Shown one piece after another: positions 44,502-52,955 of a stretch of DNA of 64,000 bases; positions within the stretch are counted from its first letter, which is position 1; every line of letters begins with the position of its first letter. Where the stretch lies: positions 25,643 through 89,642 of the forward strand of contig JALXDL010000008.1 in assembly GCA_026990385.1 (NCBI GenBank). The letters run 5' to 3'. The notes under the pieces were generated by a model, which ran no database searches, was not told the DNA's origin, and saw only the letters and a program-made list of their open reading frames with translations. This stretch comes from DRKI01 sp011051875 (lineage in GTDB: Bacteria; Desulfobacterota; Desulfobulbia; Desulfobulbales; Desulfobulbaceae). The position numbers were made by a program, and so were the translations under genes.

Positions 44502-46052
44502 ATGTCCACGCACAGCGAAAAGATCATTATCCTCGATTTCGGTTCCCAGACCACCCAGCTCATCGCCCGCCGTATCCGCGAGCAGAAGGTCTACTCCGAG
44601 ATCCATCCCTACACCCTGGAACTCGACCGGCTCAAGGCCATGCAGCCCTCCGGCATCGTGCTCTCCGGCGGGCCGGCCAGCGTCTACGACGAGGACGCGC
44701 CCGTCTCCGATCCGGCCATCTTCGAGCTCGGCATCCCCATCCTCGGCATCTGCTACGGGGCCCAGCTCATGATGCAGCAGCTCGGCGGCCGGGTGGAAAA
44801 GGCGGAAAAGCGGGAATTCGGCAAGGCGCAGCTCACCATCGACTACACGGCCGGCATCTTTGCCGGCATGGAGACCGCGCCCACCCACTACCAGGTCTGG
44901 ATGAGCCACGGCGACCGCATCGAGGAACCGGCACCGGGATTCGTGGCCACCGCCACCAGCGCCCATTCGCCCTACGCGGCCCTGCGCCATACGGAAAAAC
45001 CACTTGTCGCCGTCCAGTTCCATCCCGAGGTGGCCCACACCCTGATCGGCACCGATATCCTGCGCAACTTCATCTTCGGCCTCTGCGGCTGCCAGCCCAC
45101 CTGGACCATGCGGTCGTTCATCGAGACCACGGTGCGCGAGATCAGGGAAAAGGCGGGCGGCGAGCAGGTGATCTGCGCCCTGTCCGGCGGCGTCGATTCC
45201 TCGGTGACCGCGGCCCTGGTCCACCGGGCCATCGGCGACCAGCTCACCTGCATCTATGTCAACAACGGCCTGATGCGGACCGGCGAGTCGGAGAGCGTGC
45301 TCCGCTTTTTCCGGGAAAAGACCGACCTGCGGGTCATCGACGTCGATGCCACCAGCTACTTCCTGGGTGAACTGGCCGGGATCAGCAATCCTGAGGAGAA
45401 GAGAAAGCGGATCGGCTACGGCTTCATCAAGATCTTCGAGGAGGAGGCCGGCAAGCTCGGGGACGTGAAATTCCTGGCCCAGGGGACCCTCTACCCGGAC
45501 GTCATCGAGTCGGTGGTCTTCCGGGGCAAGGCGCCCATCAAGTCGCACCATAACGTGGGTGGCCTGCCGGAACGGATGCAGCTCGACCTGATCGAGCCCC
45601 TGCGCGAGCTGTTCAAGGACGAGGTGCGGGAGCTGGGCCTGGAACTGGGCCTGCCCGAAGAGGCCATCTACCGCCAGCCCTTCCCGGGACCGGGCCTGGC
45701 CATCCGGATCATGGGCGAGGTGACCGCCGAGCGCCTCCACATCCTGCGCCAGGCCGACGTCATCGTGCTCGAGGAGATGAAGGCCTCGGGCTGGTACCGC
45801 AAGGTCTGGCAGTCCTTTGCCGTGCTCCTGCCCACCCAGACCGTGGGTGTCATGGGCGACAGCCGTACCTATGAAAACGTGATCGCCATCCGCTGCGTGG
45901 ACAGCCGCGACGCCATGACCGCGGACTGGTCGCGCCTGCCCTGGGAACTCCTCGGCACCATCTCCAACCGGATCATCAACGAGGTGCGCGGCGTCAACCG
46001 GGTGGTCTACGATATCTCCTCCAAGCCGCCGGCCACCATCGAGTGGGAGTGA
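44502..46052 (+). CDS. guaA: GMP synthase (glutamine-hydrolysing)
   Basis: A 516-residue GuaA converting XMP to GMP. The N-terminal class I glutamine amidotransferase has C84 in GICYGAQLM and the His-Glu pair in FHPEVAHT. The ATP-pyrophosphatase P-loop is CALSGGVDSSV, and the C-terminal dimerisation and XMP domain ends TIEWE. It follows guaB as the second enzyme of the pathway. The stop overlaps a possible GTG start of the next gene. The more likely ATG for the NYN protein lies two bases after the stop, so translational coupling is likely. Confidence 0.96.
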   Translation: MSTHSEKIIILDFGSQTTQLIARRIREQKVYSEIHPYTLELDRLKAMQPSGIVLSGGPASVYDEDAPVSDPAIFELGIPILGICYGAQLMMQQLGGRVEKAEKREFGKAQLTIDYTAGIFAGMETAPTHYQVWMSHGDRIEEPAPGFVATATSAHSPYAALRHTEKPLVAVQFHPEVAHTLIGTDILRNFIFGLCGCQPTWTMRSFIETTVREIREKAGGEQVICALSGGVDSSVTAALVHRAIGDQLTCIYVNNGLMRTGESESVLRFFREKTDLRVIDVDATSYFLGELAGISNPEEKRKRIGYGFIKIFEEEAGKLGDVKFLAQGTLYPDVIESVVFRGKAPIKSHHNVGGLPERMQLDLIEPLRELFKDEVRELGLELGLPEEAIYRQPFPGPGLAIRIMGEVTAERLHILRQADVIVLEEMKASGWYRKVWQSFAVLLPTQTVGVMGDSRTYENVIAIRCVDSRDAMTADWSRLPWELLGTISNRIINEVRGVNRVVYDISSKPPATIEWE

Positions 46053-46054
46053 TC

Positions 46055-46837
46055 ATGCTCAAGACCGGGATCTACGTTGACGCCGAAAACATCAAGATGA
46101 GCGGCGGTTTCGGCATGCGTTACGACGTGCTGGTGGAGCTGGCCGGGGGCGGCGACTCGGTCCTGCTCCGGGCCAACTGCTACCTGGCCGAGGACCGGGA
46201 GCGAACCAGGCGCGATACCGAATACCGGAACAAGGTCTACACCTACCACAACATCCTGCGCCAGTGCGGCTTCAAGATCATCAAGAAGTACGTGCGCCGT
46301 TTCCGCGACGAGGACGGCAACGTCACCACCAAGGCCAACGCCGACATGGACCTGGCCATCGACGCCCTGCTCCAGGCCCGCAACCTGGACCGGGTCATTC
46401 TGCTCACCGGCGACGGTGACTTCATCCGGCTCGTCATCGCCCTGCAGAACATGGGCTGCCGGGTGGAGGTCATCGGTTTTCGCAACGTCAGCCACGAGCT
46501 GCGCGAATCCGCCGATTCCTTCCTCTCCGGCTACCTGGTTCCCGGACTGCTGCCCATCCAGGTCCCGGGCAACGGCCAGCGGGAGGACGAAAACTGGCAG
46601 CGGGGCACGGTGATCAACTTCTACCCGGACCGCGGTTTCGGGTTCTTTCGTTTCTTTCACATGGAAAACGGGGTACTGCGGCCGGACACGGTCTTCTTCC
46701 ACCTCTCCAAGTCCACCCTGGACGGCGACCACCACTTCCGGGATCCCAACCATATCTTCGAGTTCCGCATCGTCAGCGATCCCGGCAATGACAACCGGCC
46801 CGAGGCATGGGACATCCGCTCGATCAGGGAGAACTGA
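46055..46837 (+). CDS. NYN (LabA/PIN-fold) nuclease-like protein with C-terminal cold-shock-like domain
   Basis: A 260-residue protein. Residues 1-165 are a NYN domain: GIYVDAENI (D9, N12), NADMDLAIDA (D97, D99) and LLTGDGDFIRL (D120, D122) supply the acidic cluster of the PIN-like RNase fold. Residues about 180-258 resemble a cold-shock/OB domain: WQRGTVINFYPDRGFGFFRF has the RNP1-like GFGFF, and VFFHLSKS stands at the RNP2-like position. NYN proteins act in RNA processing or decay, and the added domain suggests single-stranded RNA binding. I chose the ATG at 46055 over GTG 46043 because GGGAG precedes it. It is directly coupled to guaA. The substrate is unknown. Confidence 0.82.
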   Translation: MLKTGIYVDAENIKMSGGFGMRYDVLVELAGGGDSVLLRANCYLAEDRERTRRDTEYRNKVYTYHNILRQCGFKIIKKYVRRFRDEDGNVTTKANADMDLAIDALLQARNLDRVILLTGDGDFIRLVIALQNMGCRVEVIGFRNVSHELRESADSFLSGYLVPGLLPIQVPGNGQREDENWQRGTVINFYPDRGFGFFRFFHMENGVLRPDTVFFHLSKSTLDGDHHFRDPNHIFEFRIVSDPGNDNRPEAWDIRSIREN

Positions 46838-46950
46838 ACTGAAACGGAACCACCCGGAGCGCGGTCAGCAGGGCAGGCCCGGGAAACGGCAACAGACCAC
46901 GTTGCTGATGGATGAAACGCTCAATTCAGGAGACAGCAAGGACAGACAGC

Positions 46951-47139
46951 ATGTGGAAGGTTACGGTGGACAGGGAAAAATGCCAGGGGTGCGGGGAATG
47001 CGTCGAATCATGCCCCGGCGAGGTGTATGCGCTGAGAGATGGCAAGGCGGAGCCGGTCAACCCGGAAGAGTGCCACGGCTGCCACACCTGCGAGGCGGTC
47101 TGTGAACAGGACGCCTGCCACATCGAGGAGGACGATTGA
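46951..47139 (+). CDS. Small 2[4Fe-4S] ferredoxin
   Basis: A 62-residue ferredoxin. Cluster motifs are CQGCGECVESCP and CHGCHTCEAVC, followed by DACHIEEDD, with four cysteines available per cluster. The protein is acidic and soluble. I chose the start at 46951 (AAGGA upstream, conserved core at once), and 46912 would add 13 residues. It follows the NYN gene by 113 bases on the same strand with no obvious terminator between, so it may be the last gene of the guaBA transcript. As a low-potential electron carrier it fits an anaerobic metabolism. The redox partner is not identifiable here. Confidence 0.88.
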   Translation: MWKVTVDREKCQGCGECVESCPGEVYALRDGKAEPVNPEECHGCHTCEAVCEQDACHIEEDD

Positions 47140-47293
47140 GAGAGAGATGATGATGGCCAACCGGCCGGCGGCCCGTTGCTGCCCGTTCGCCGGGACCTGA
47201 GCCCGAGCCGCCCGCGGGGAGAATACAGAGGAGAGGAGAGAGAGAAGAAGTTGACCTGCACCTCCCCACGGGGCAGTCCGGCTCAGGAGCTGC

Positions 47294-47518
47294 TTACTTG
47301 AACTGCGCCATCAGTGCCTTGTACTCGTCCATGTTCAGCTTCTGGTCATGGTCGAGGTCGGCGTTGGTGAACATCTTCTTGCTGATACCGGCCGATGCGG
47401 CCTCCTTGACCGACAGGGCGCCGTCCTTGTTGGCGTCGATCTTGTCAAAGGCCGGGGCAGCGGCAAACGCGGTCACGGCAATGAGGGAAAGCAGCAGTGC
47501 GGGGATTACTCTGTACAT
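47294..47518 (-). CDS. Small exported EF-hand calcium-binding protein
   Basis: A 74-residue precursor with a signal peptide (about 1-20, VIPALLLSLIAVTAFAAA). The mature 54 residues hold two EF-hand loops: DANKDGALSVKE and NADLDHDQKLNMDE. Acidic residues sit at positions 1, 3 and 12 of the first loop, and the second can be read DLDHDQKLNMDE. It is therefore a single calmodulin-like EF pair in the periplasm. The ribosome site AGGAGGT is near-ideal. A promoter-like pair lies about 180 bases upstream. The role (calcium buffering or signalling) is unknown. Confidence 0.85.
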   Translation of the reverse strand: MYRVIPALLLSLIAVTAFAAAPAFDKIDANKDGALSVKEAASAGISKKMFTNADLDHDQKLNMDEYKALMAQFK

Positions 47519-48030
47519 GGTCGTACCTCCTGTGTTCGTGATGATAAATGAACCGGTGTGGCCGGGCCCGTGTTTTTGGGGCCCACGCGCATACCGGCCT
47601 GGAAAGCCGGTCCCGGCTTCTCGCCGCGTCCGGTCTTCCCGTACAGTACCGTGGAACTGCCCCCTCCTAGCAGGTCCCGTGCCAAAAAAATTATTTTTAT
47701 AATTCCAATAGGTTAAAAAGCAAACCTCTTGCGCCCCCCCTTCTGTTGTCGTTCTGACCTGACATCAACGCCGTAGCGGCGGACCTTGTCATTGAAATAA
47801 TGCTTTTTTTCGTGTGGATCTCCTGCGACACCGGCCAGGCCGGCTACAGCGGGTTCCCCTACTGCCACATTGCAGGCTTTTTTCTTGTTTTCCAGGATGT
47901 TCGGGCGTATAGTGGATGTATACGATCCCGATTTGCATCCTGCAGTCACCCGCCGCCCCGCAACCGGACCGGCCGTTGACCTGCGGCCGACGGCCGCCCG
48001 CCGGTCACCGGACCCGACAGGAGGATCTTC
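47519..48030. other. Divergent intergenic region between the EF-hand and GH15 genes
   Basis: These 512 bases contain an AT-rich island (about 47680-47740) with a promoter-like pair for the EF-hand gene, and a second T-rich patch near 47800-47815. They also hold the GH15 ribosome site CAGGAGGATC. A minus-strand open frame across 47713-48288 runs into the GH15 gene and has no protein-like features. Confidence 0.5.
47696..47723 (-). promoter_or_regulatory. Candidate promoter of the EF-hand gene
   Basis: On the minus strand, TTGCTT (47718-47723) and TATAAA (47696-47701) are spaced 16 bases, in the most AT-rich part of the gap. Confidence 0.35.
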
Positions 48031-50010
48031 ATGCCCAGGGACCTGCCCATCGGCAATGGCTCTCTTCTCATCAACTTCGATCACACGGGGCAGATACGCG
48101 ACATCTACTGGCCCTTTGTCGGCCAGGAAAATCACACCCGCGGCCGGGTCTGCCGCATCGGTGTCTGGACAGAGGGGCAGTTCAGCTGGCTGGAAGAGGA
48201 CCGGTGGCGGCGTCATCTTGCCTATGGCAACAACACCCTGGTCACCGAAAGCGTCCTCCGCAACGATGAGCTGGCCATCACCCTCCACCTACGGGACGCG
48301 GTCGATTTCCACGAGGACCTGCTCATCCGCCAGTGCACCGTGGAAAACCATGCCGACACCCCCAGGGAGATCCGGCTCTTCTTCTGTCACGACCTCTCCA
48401 TCGGCGGCACCACGGTGGGTGACTCGGCCTACTTTGCGCCCGAGCAGCGGGCCCTGTTCCACTACAAGGGCAGGCACTGGTTCCTGATCGGCCTGATCCG
48501 CGGCTGGCCCGACCACTGGCAGGACGGCCTCGACCAGTGGGCCGTGGGCATCAAGGGCATGCGCGAGTTGGAGGGATCCTGGCGGGACGCCGAGGATGGC
48601 GAGCTGTCCGGCAACCCGGTGGCCCAGGGCAGTATCGACTCGGTGGCCGCCCTCCACCTGTGGACCGATGGTCACGGCCAGGCCATGGGCTGGTACGTGA
48701 TGTGCGTGGGCGCCTGTTACGACGACGTCACCCGCATCCACCGCAACGTGCTGCGCAAGGGGCCGGTGGTTCACCTGGAACGAACCGCGGCCTACTGGCG
48801 CCTCTGGGCGACCAAGGAACAGGAGTCCTTTGACCGGCTACCGCCGAAACTGGCCACCCTCTACCACCGCAGCCTGCTCATCGTCCGCACCCAGATCGAC
48901 AACCACGGCGCCATCCTGGCCGGCAACGACTTTGACACCGCCTTCTTCAACCGCGACACCTACTCCTACATGTGGCCCCGCGACGGTGCCCTGGTGGCGG
49001 CGAGCCTCATCGACGCCGGCTACTCCGAGATCACCCGCCGCTTCTTCGATTTCTGCCACCGGGTGATCACCCGCAAGGGCTTTCTCCTCCACAAGTACAC
49101 CCCGGACGGCTCCCTGGCCTCCTCCTGGCACACCTGGTACGCGGACGGCCAGCAGCAGCTTCCCATCCAAGAGGACGAGACCGCCCTGGTCCTCTGGGCA
49201 CTGTGGCGCCACTTCGACCGTTTCCGCGACATCGAGTTCGTCAAGCGACACTACCGCGGCCTGGTGGTCAGGGCCGCCCAGTGGATGTGCAGCTTCATCG
49301 ACCGGGAGACCGGCCTGCCGCTGCCCTCCTGGGACCTGTGGGAGGAACGGCACGGGATCCACGCCTGGACCGTGGCCTCGGTCTGGGCCGGTCTGCAGGC
49401 GGCCGCCAACTTTGCCGAGGCCTTTGGTGAGAACTCCTACTGCCTGCGCTACCGCCGGGTCGCCGCCAGGATGCGGCAGGCCGCCTGGCACCATCTCTGG
49501 GACGAACAGCGCCAGTGCTTTGTCCGCAGCCTGCTGGTCGAAAACGGCCGCCACCGGGCCGACCCGGTCATGGACTCCTCCCTGGTCGGCCTCTGGCAGT
49601 TCGGCATGGTGGCCGCCGACGATCCGCGCATGACCAAGACCATGGAGCGGCTGCGCTCCGCGCTCCTGGTCCGGACCGGGATCGGCGGCCTGGCCCGCTA
49701 TGAAAACGATACCTACCAGCGGACCGACGACGATCCCGGCCAGGTGCCGGGCAATCCCTGGTTCATCTGCACCCTGTGGCTGGCCCAGTGGCTCATCGCC
49801 ACGGCCACCGGGCCCGACCACCTGGCACCGGCCCTGGAACTGATCACCTGGGCCGCCGAACACAGCCTGGCCTCGGGCGTCATGGCCGAACAGGTGCATC
49901 CAGGCACCGGCGCGCCCCTGTCGGTCAGTCCGCTGACCTGGAGCCATTCCACCTACGTGGCCACGGTGCGCGATTACCTGCGCAGGGCCGGGCAACTGGA
50001 GGCGGCATGA
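48031..50010 (+). CDS. Glycoside hydrolase family 15 (glucoamylase/glucodextranase-like)
   Basis: A 659-residue GH15 enzyme. The N-terminal beta-sandwich (about 1-260) begins PRDLPIGNGSLLINFDHTG. The (alpha/alpha)6 barrel follows, with FFNRDTYSYMWPRDGALVA and the putative general acid in SWDLWEERHGIHAWTVASVW. The putative general base is in VMAEQVHPGTG, near the C-terminus, before SPLTWSHSTYV. It would release glucose from the non-reducing ends of alpha-glucans or short oligosaccharides. With no signal peptide, it acts in the cytoplasm, most likely on storage glycogen or trehalose-like sugars. The ribosome site is GGAGGATC. A glucokinase gene overlaps its stop, which makes a release-and-phosphorylate pair. 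Confidence 0.9.
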   Translation: MPRDLPIGNGSLLINFDHTGQIRDIYWPFVGQENHTRGRVCRIGVWTEGQFSWLEEDRWRRHLAYGNNTLVTESVLRNDELAITLHLRDAVDFHEDLLIRQCTVENHADTPREIRLFFCHDLSIGGTTVGDSAYFAPEQRALFHYKGRHWFLIGLIRGWPDHWQDGLDQWAVGIKGMRELEGSWRDAEDGELSGNPVAQGSIDSVAALHLWTDGHGQAMGWYVMCVGACYDDVTRIHRNVLRKGPVVHLERTAAYWRLWATKEQESFDRLPPKLATLYHRSLLIVRTQIDNHGAILAGNDFDTAFFNRDTYSYMWPRDGALVAASLIDAGYSEITRRFFDFCHRVITRKGFLLHKYTPDGSLASSWHTWYADGQQQLPIQEDETALVLWALWRHFDRFRDIEFVKRHYRGLVVRAAQWMCSFIDRETGLPLPSWDLWEERHGIHAWTVASVWAGLQAAANFAEAFGENSYCLRYRRVAARMRQAAWHHLWDEQRQCFVRSLLVENGRHRADPVMDSSLVGLWQFGMVAADDPRMTKTMERLRSALLVRTGIGGLARYENDTYQRTDDDPGQVPGNPWFICTLWLAQWLIATATGPDHLAPALELITWAAEHSLASGVMAEQVHPGTGAPLSVSPLTWSHSTYVATVRDYLRRAGQLEAA

Positions 50011-51017
50011 ACGATTCCATTCTCCTGGCCGGGGATATCGGCGGCACCAAGACCAGCCTCGCCCTCTACAGCCGCGACGCCTGGCCCGGTCCGCCCCTGC
50101 AGCGGCAGACCTTTGCCAACCGCGGCGCATCCGGCATCGAACCGCTCATCGACCGTTTTCTCGCCACCGCCGGCCTTCGGCCGGCCGCTGCCTGCCTGGG
50201 GGTGGCCGGGCCGGTGCTCGGCGACCGGGTCCGGCTGACCAACCTGGACTGGCAGATCGACGGCCCGGCCCTGGCCCGCCGCTTCGGGCTCGGGCGGGTC
50301 CTGCTGGTCAACGACCTGGTGGCCACGGCCATGGGCGCCCTGCTCCTGGATGACGCCTCCCTGTGGACCATCAACAGGGGCAGGTTGGTTCCGGACGCCA
50401 CCGGCTGCATCCTGGCGCCGGGCACCGGCCTGGGCGAGGCCTGGGTGGTGCGCCACCGGGGCCGCCCCCTGCCGCGCGCCTCGGAAGGCGGCCACGCCGC
50501 CTTTGCCCCGCGCGACGACCTCCAGCTTGCCCTGCTGCGCTTCATGCGGCAGCGACACGGCCATGTCAGCGTGGAAGACGTCTGCTCGGGCCGGGCCATC
50601 CCGGCCCTGTTCGCCTTTCTCCGGCAGCGGCAGACTGTCCCGTCATGGCTGGAGGAGGAACTGCAGGCCGCGAACGATGCCACACCGGTCCTGGTCGCCG
50701 CCGCGGTGGCCGCGGTCCGGAACGGACGCGACTGTGCCATCGCCGTGGATACGGTACGGCTCTTCCTCGATATCCTGGCCGGTGAGGCGGCCAACCTGGC
50801 CCTCAAGACCCTGGCCCTGGCCGGGGTCCACATCGGCGGCGGCATGGCGCCGCGGGTCCTGCCGCTCCTGGATCGAGACAGGTTCATGGCCATCTTCAGC
50901 CAGGGGGTCTACCACGAGATGCTCTCCCGGATCCCGGTCCGCCTGGTCCTCGATCCGGATGTCGCCCTGCCGGGCGCGGCGGCCTGCGGCTTCACGGCCC
51001 TGGAGGAGAACGCGTGA
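50007..51017 (+). CDS. Glucokinase
   Basis: A 336-residue ASKHA-fold sugar kinase of the Glk (hexokinase) type. The phosphate-1 motif is LLAGDIGGTKTSLAL, the glucose-binding region includes TNLDWQIDG and LVNDLVATAMG (Asp catalytic base), phosphate-2 is LAPGTGLGEAW, and the substrate loop is SEGGHAAFAPRDD. It would phosphorylate the glucose released by the GH15 enzyme. The start ATG overlaps the GH15 stop (ATGA), with GGAGG upstream. The stop overlaps the GTG start of the TVP38 gene, so translation is coupled along the operon. Confidence 0.92.
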   Translation: MNDSILLAGDIGGTKTSLALYSRDAWPGPPLQRQTFANRGASGIEPLIDRFLATAGLRPAAACLGVAGPVLGDRVRLTNLDWQIDGPALARRFGLGRVLLVNDLVATAMGALLLDDASLWTINRGRLVPDATGCILAPGTGLGEAWVVRHRGRPLPRASEGGHAAFAPRDDLQLALLRFMRQRHGHVSVEDVCSGRAIPALFAFLRQRQTVPSWLEEELQAANDATPVLVAAAVAAVRNGRDCAIAVDTVRLFLDILAGEAANLALKTLALAGVHIGGGMAPRVLPLLDRDRFMAIFSQGVYHEMLSRIPVRLVLDPDVALPGAAACGFTALEENA

Positions 51018-51724
51018 AGCGGAACCTGGCCGGAAAGATCACCATTGTCGCGGCGATCCTGCTCCTGGCCCTCCTCTTCCGTCTTCTCGGCCTGGACCGG
51101 TACCTGAGCCTGGACGGTGTCCGGCAGCAGCAACAGCTCCTTGCCGACCTGTACGCGGCCCGGCCGGTGACCGTCATCGGCGCCTACATGCTGCTCTACA
51201 TCCTGGTCACGGCCCTGTCCCTGCCCGGCGCCGCGGTCATGACCCTGGCCGGCGGCGCTCTCTTCGGCCTGGTCACCGGCACCCTCGTGGTCTCGTTCGC
51301 CTCCAGCATCGGCGCCACCCTGGCCTGCGCCGTGGCCCGCTACCTGCTGCGCGACTGGGTCCAGAAAAAATTCGGTGACAGGCTGGCCAGGATCAACAGG
51401 GGCATGGAGGAGGAAGGCGGATTCTATCTCTTCTCGCTCCGGCTGGTGCCGGTCTTTCCCTTTTTTGTCATCAACCTGGTCATGGGACTGACCCCGATCC
51501 GGCTGCGGACCTACTACTGGGTCTCCCAGCTCGGCATGCTGCCTGCGACCGTGGTCTACGTCAATGCCGGCCGGGAACTGGCCCGGGTGGACAGCCTGGC
51601 GGGAATCCTCTCCCCCTCCCTGCTGCTCGCCTTCGCCCTGCTCGGCCTGCTGCCCCTGGTGACCAGAAAACTGCTGAACCTCTACGCCCGCAGACGCGCC
51701 TCCCGCGACAGGAACGCATCCTGA
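51014..51724 (+). CDS. TVP38/TMEM64-family (SNARE-associated/DedA-like) membrane protein
   Basis: A 236-residue membrane protein with five to six helices. Family marks are the loop LSLPGAAVMTLAGGALFG after helix 2 and the re-entrant region RLVPVFPFFVINLVMGLTPI. It starts with GTG, overlapping the glucokinase stop by four bases. In many bacteria TVP38/TMEM64 proteins are fused to, or encoded with, FAD disulfide oxidoreductases like the one at 52942. Here a diguanylate cyclase gene separates the two. Transport or lipid-scrambling roles have been proposed for the superfamily. The actual function here is unknown. Confidence 0.88.
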   Translation: MKRNLAGKITIVAAILLLALLFRLLGLDRYLSLDGVRQQQQLLADLYAARPVTVIGAYMLLYILVTALSLPGAAVMTLAGGALFGLVTGTLVVSFASSIGATLACAVARYLLRDWVQKKFGDRLARINRGMEEEGGFYLFSLRLVPVFPFFVINLVMGLTPIRLRTYYWVSQLGMLPATVVYVNAGRELARVDSLAGILSPSLLLAFALLGLLPLVTRKLLNLYARRRASRDRNAS

Positions 51725-51752
51725 ACCGGGACTGGATAACACACCGCCATCC

Positions 51753-52955
51753 ATGAAACTGCCCACAGCCGACAAAGAGATCCTGCACCAGCTCTCCACC
51801 ATCTGCGGCTCGGACACCGGGGCCCAGCTCACTTGGCTCCTGTACCGGTACGGCTTTCCCACCATCGTCACCGCCCAGGTCATCGCCTGCGTCATGCTCA
51901 GCGCCCTGCGCGGCTATGCGGCGCCGGCCGCCCTGGTGCTGTGGGGCGTCTCCTTCACCCTCGTCACCATCCTCCGGGCCGGGCTCTATCTCTACTGGCG
52001 CCTTTCCGGCAGGCAGCAGGAACGATACCGGTTCTTCACCCGCCTCTACGCCGCGGGCGCCCTGGCCGCCGGTATTGCCTGGGCCTCGCTGCTCTTCTTC
52101 TACCATGCCGGCCTGCCCGTGTACCTGCAGCTCTTCATCCTCGTTGTCCTGGTGGGCATGCCCGTGGCCGCCATGCCGACCAACTCCATCTGTCCGCCGG
52201 TCTACTACAGTTTTTCCGTTCCCATCCTGCTGGCGCTCTTTTACTGGTCCCTGTTCGTGGTCGAAGAGCTCCATGTCCAGTTCTTCCTGGTGGCCGTCAC
52301 CTACAGCGTCATCCTCGCCATCATCGCCAGGACCTACCACCGCAACCTGCAGCAGACCCTGGAGACGAGAAACGCCAACCAGCAGCTCATGGAACGGCTA
52401 CAGCAGATGGCCTACTACGATCCCCTCACCGGCCTGGCCAACCGCCGCTGGTTCCGGGAAACAGCGGTCAGGGCCCTGGAACGGGGCCGTCGGCACGGCT
52501 CCCGGGTGGCGCTCCTGCTGCTCGACCTGGACAACTTCAAGCAGGTCAACGATCACTACGGCCACGAGTGCGGTGACCGGCTGCTGGAAGAGATCGCGCA
52601 CCGGTTGACCCGCTGCCTTCGCCTGACCGATACCGTGGTCCGTACCGACGGCGACCTGGCCCGGATCGGCGGTGACGAGCTGACCATCCTGCTCGAGGAC
52701 ATCCGCACCACTGATGACGCCCGGCTCGTCGCGGAACGGATCCTCTCCTGTCTCCACCAGCCGGTGGACCTGGGCGAGGCGACCCTCCAGCCCTCGGCCA
52801 GCCTCGGTATCGCCCTCTATCCCGATCATGGCGACGAGTTCAAGCAGCTCATGCACCATGCCGACCGTGCCATGTACCGCGCCAAGAGGTCCGGCAAAAA
52901 CCGCTATGCCGTCTATGACGGCGAAGAAGAGGAGACAGACCGTGGCATCCCATGA
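51753..52955 (+). CDS. Membrane diguanylate cyclase (GGDEF), MASE-like N-terminus
   Basis: A 400-residue protein. About six hydrophobic helices (residues 35-195) form a membrane sensor with no large loop. A short coiled linker (ETRNANQQLMERLQ) leads to a GGDEF domain (about 220-390) with YYDPLTGLANRRWF, the metal-site DLDNFKQVND, and GGDEL at 306-310. The third to fifth signature residues are intact; the final F is L, which is tolerated in some active cyclases. It lies inside the sugar-kinase/TVP38/oxidoreductase operon. Its 3' end overlaps the oxidoreductase start by 14 bases, so the cyclase is probably co-expressed and may report on membrane or redox state. Confidence 0.88.
   Translation: MKLPTADKEILHQLSTICGSDTGAQLTWLLYRYGFPTIVTAQVIACVMLSALRGYAAPAALVLWGVSFTLVTILRAGLYLYWRLSGRQQERYRFFTRLYAAGALAAGIAWASLLFFYHAGLPVYLQLFILVVLVGMPVAAMPTNSICPPVYYSFSVPILLALFYWSLFVVEELHVQFFLVAVTYSVILAIIARTYHRNLQQTLETRNANQQLMERLQQMAYYDPLTGLANRRWFRETAVRALERGRRHGSRVALLLLDLDNFKQVNDHYGHECGDRLLEEIAHRLTRCLRLTDTVVRTDGDLARIGGDELTILLEDIRTTDDARLVAERILSCLHQPVDLGEATLQPSASLGIALYPDHGDEFKQLMHHADRAMYRAKRSGKNRYAVYDGEEEETDRGIP

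Noticed and set aside
47713..48288. A 191-codon minus-strand frame across the EF-hand/GH15 gap
   Set aside because: It runs antisense into the GH15 coding region with no protein motifs and ends in AT-rich promoter sequence.
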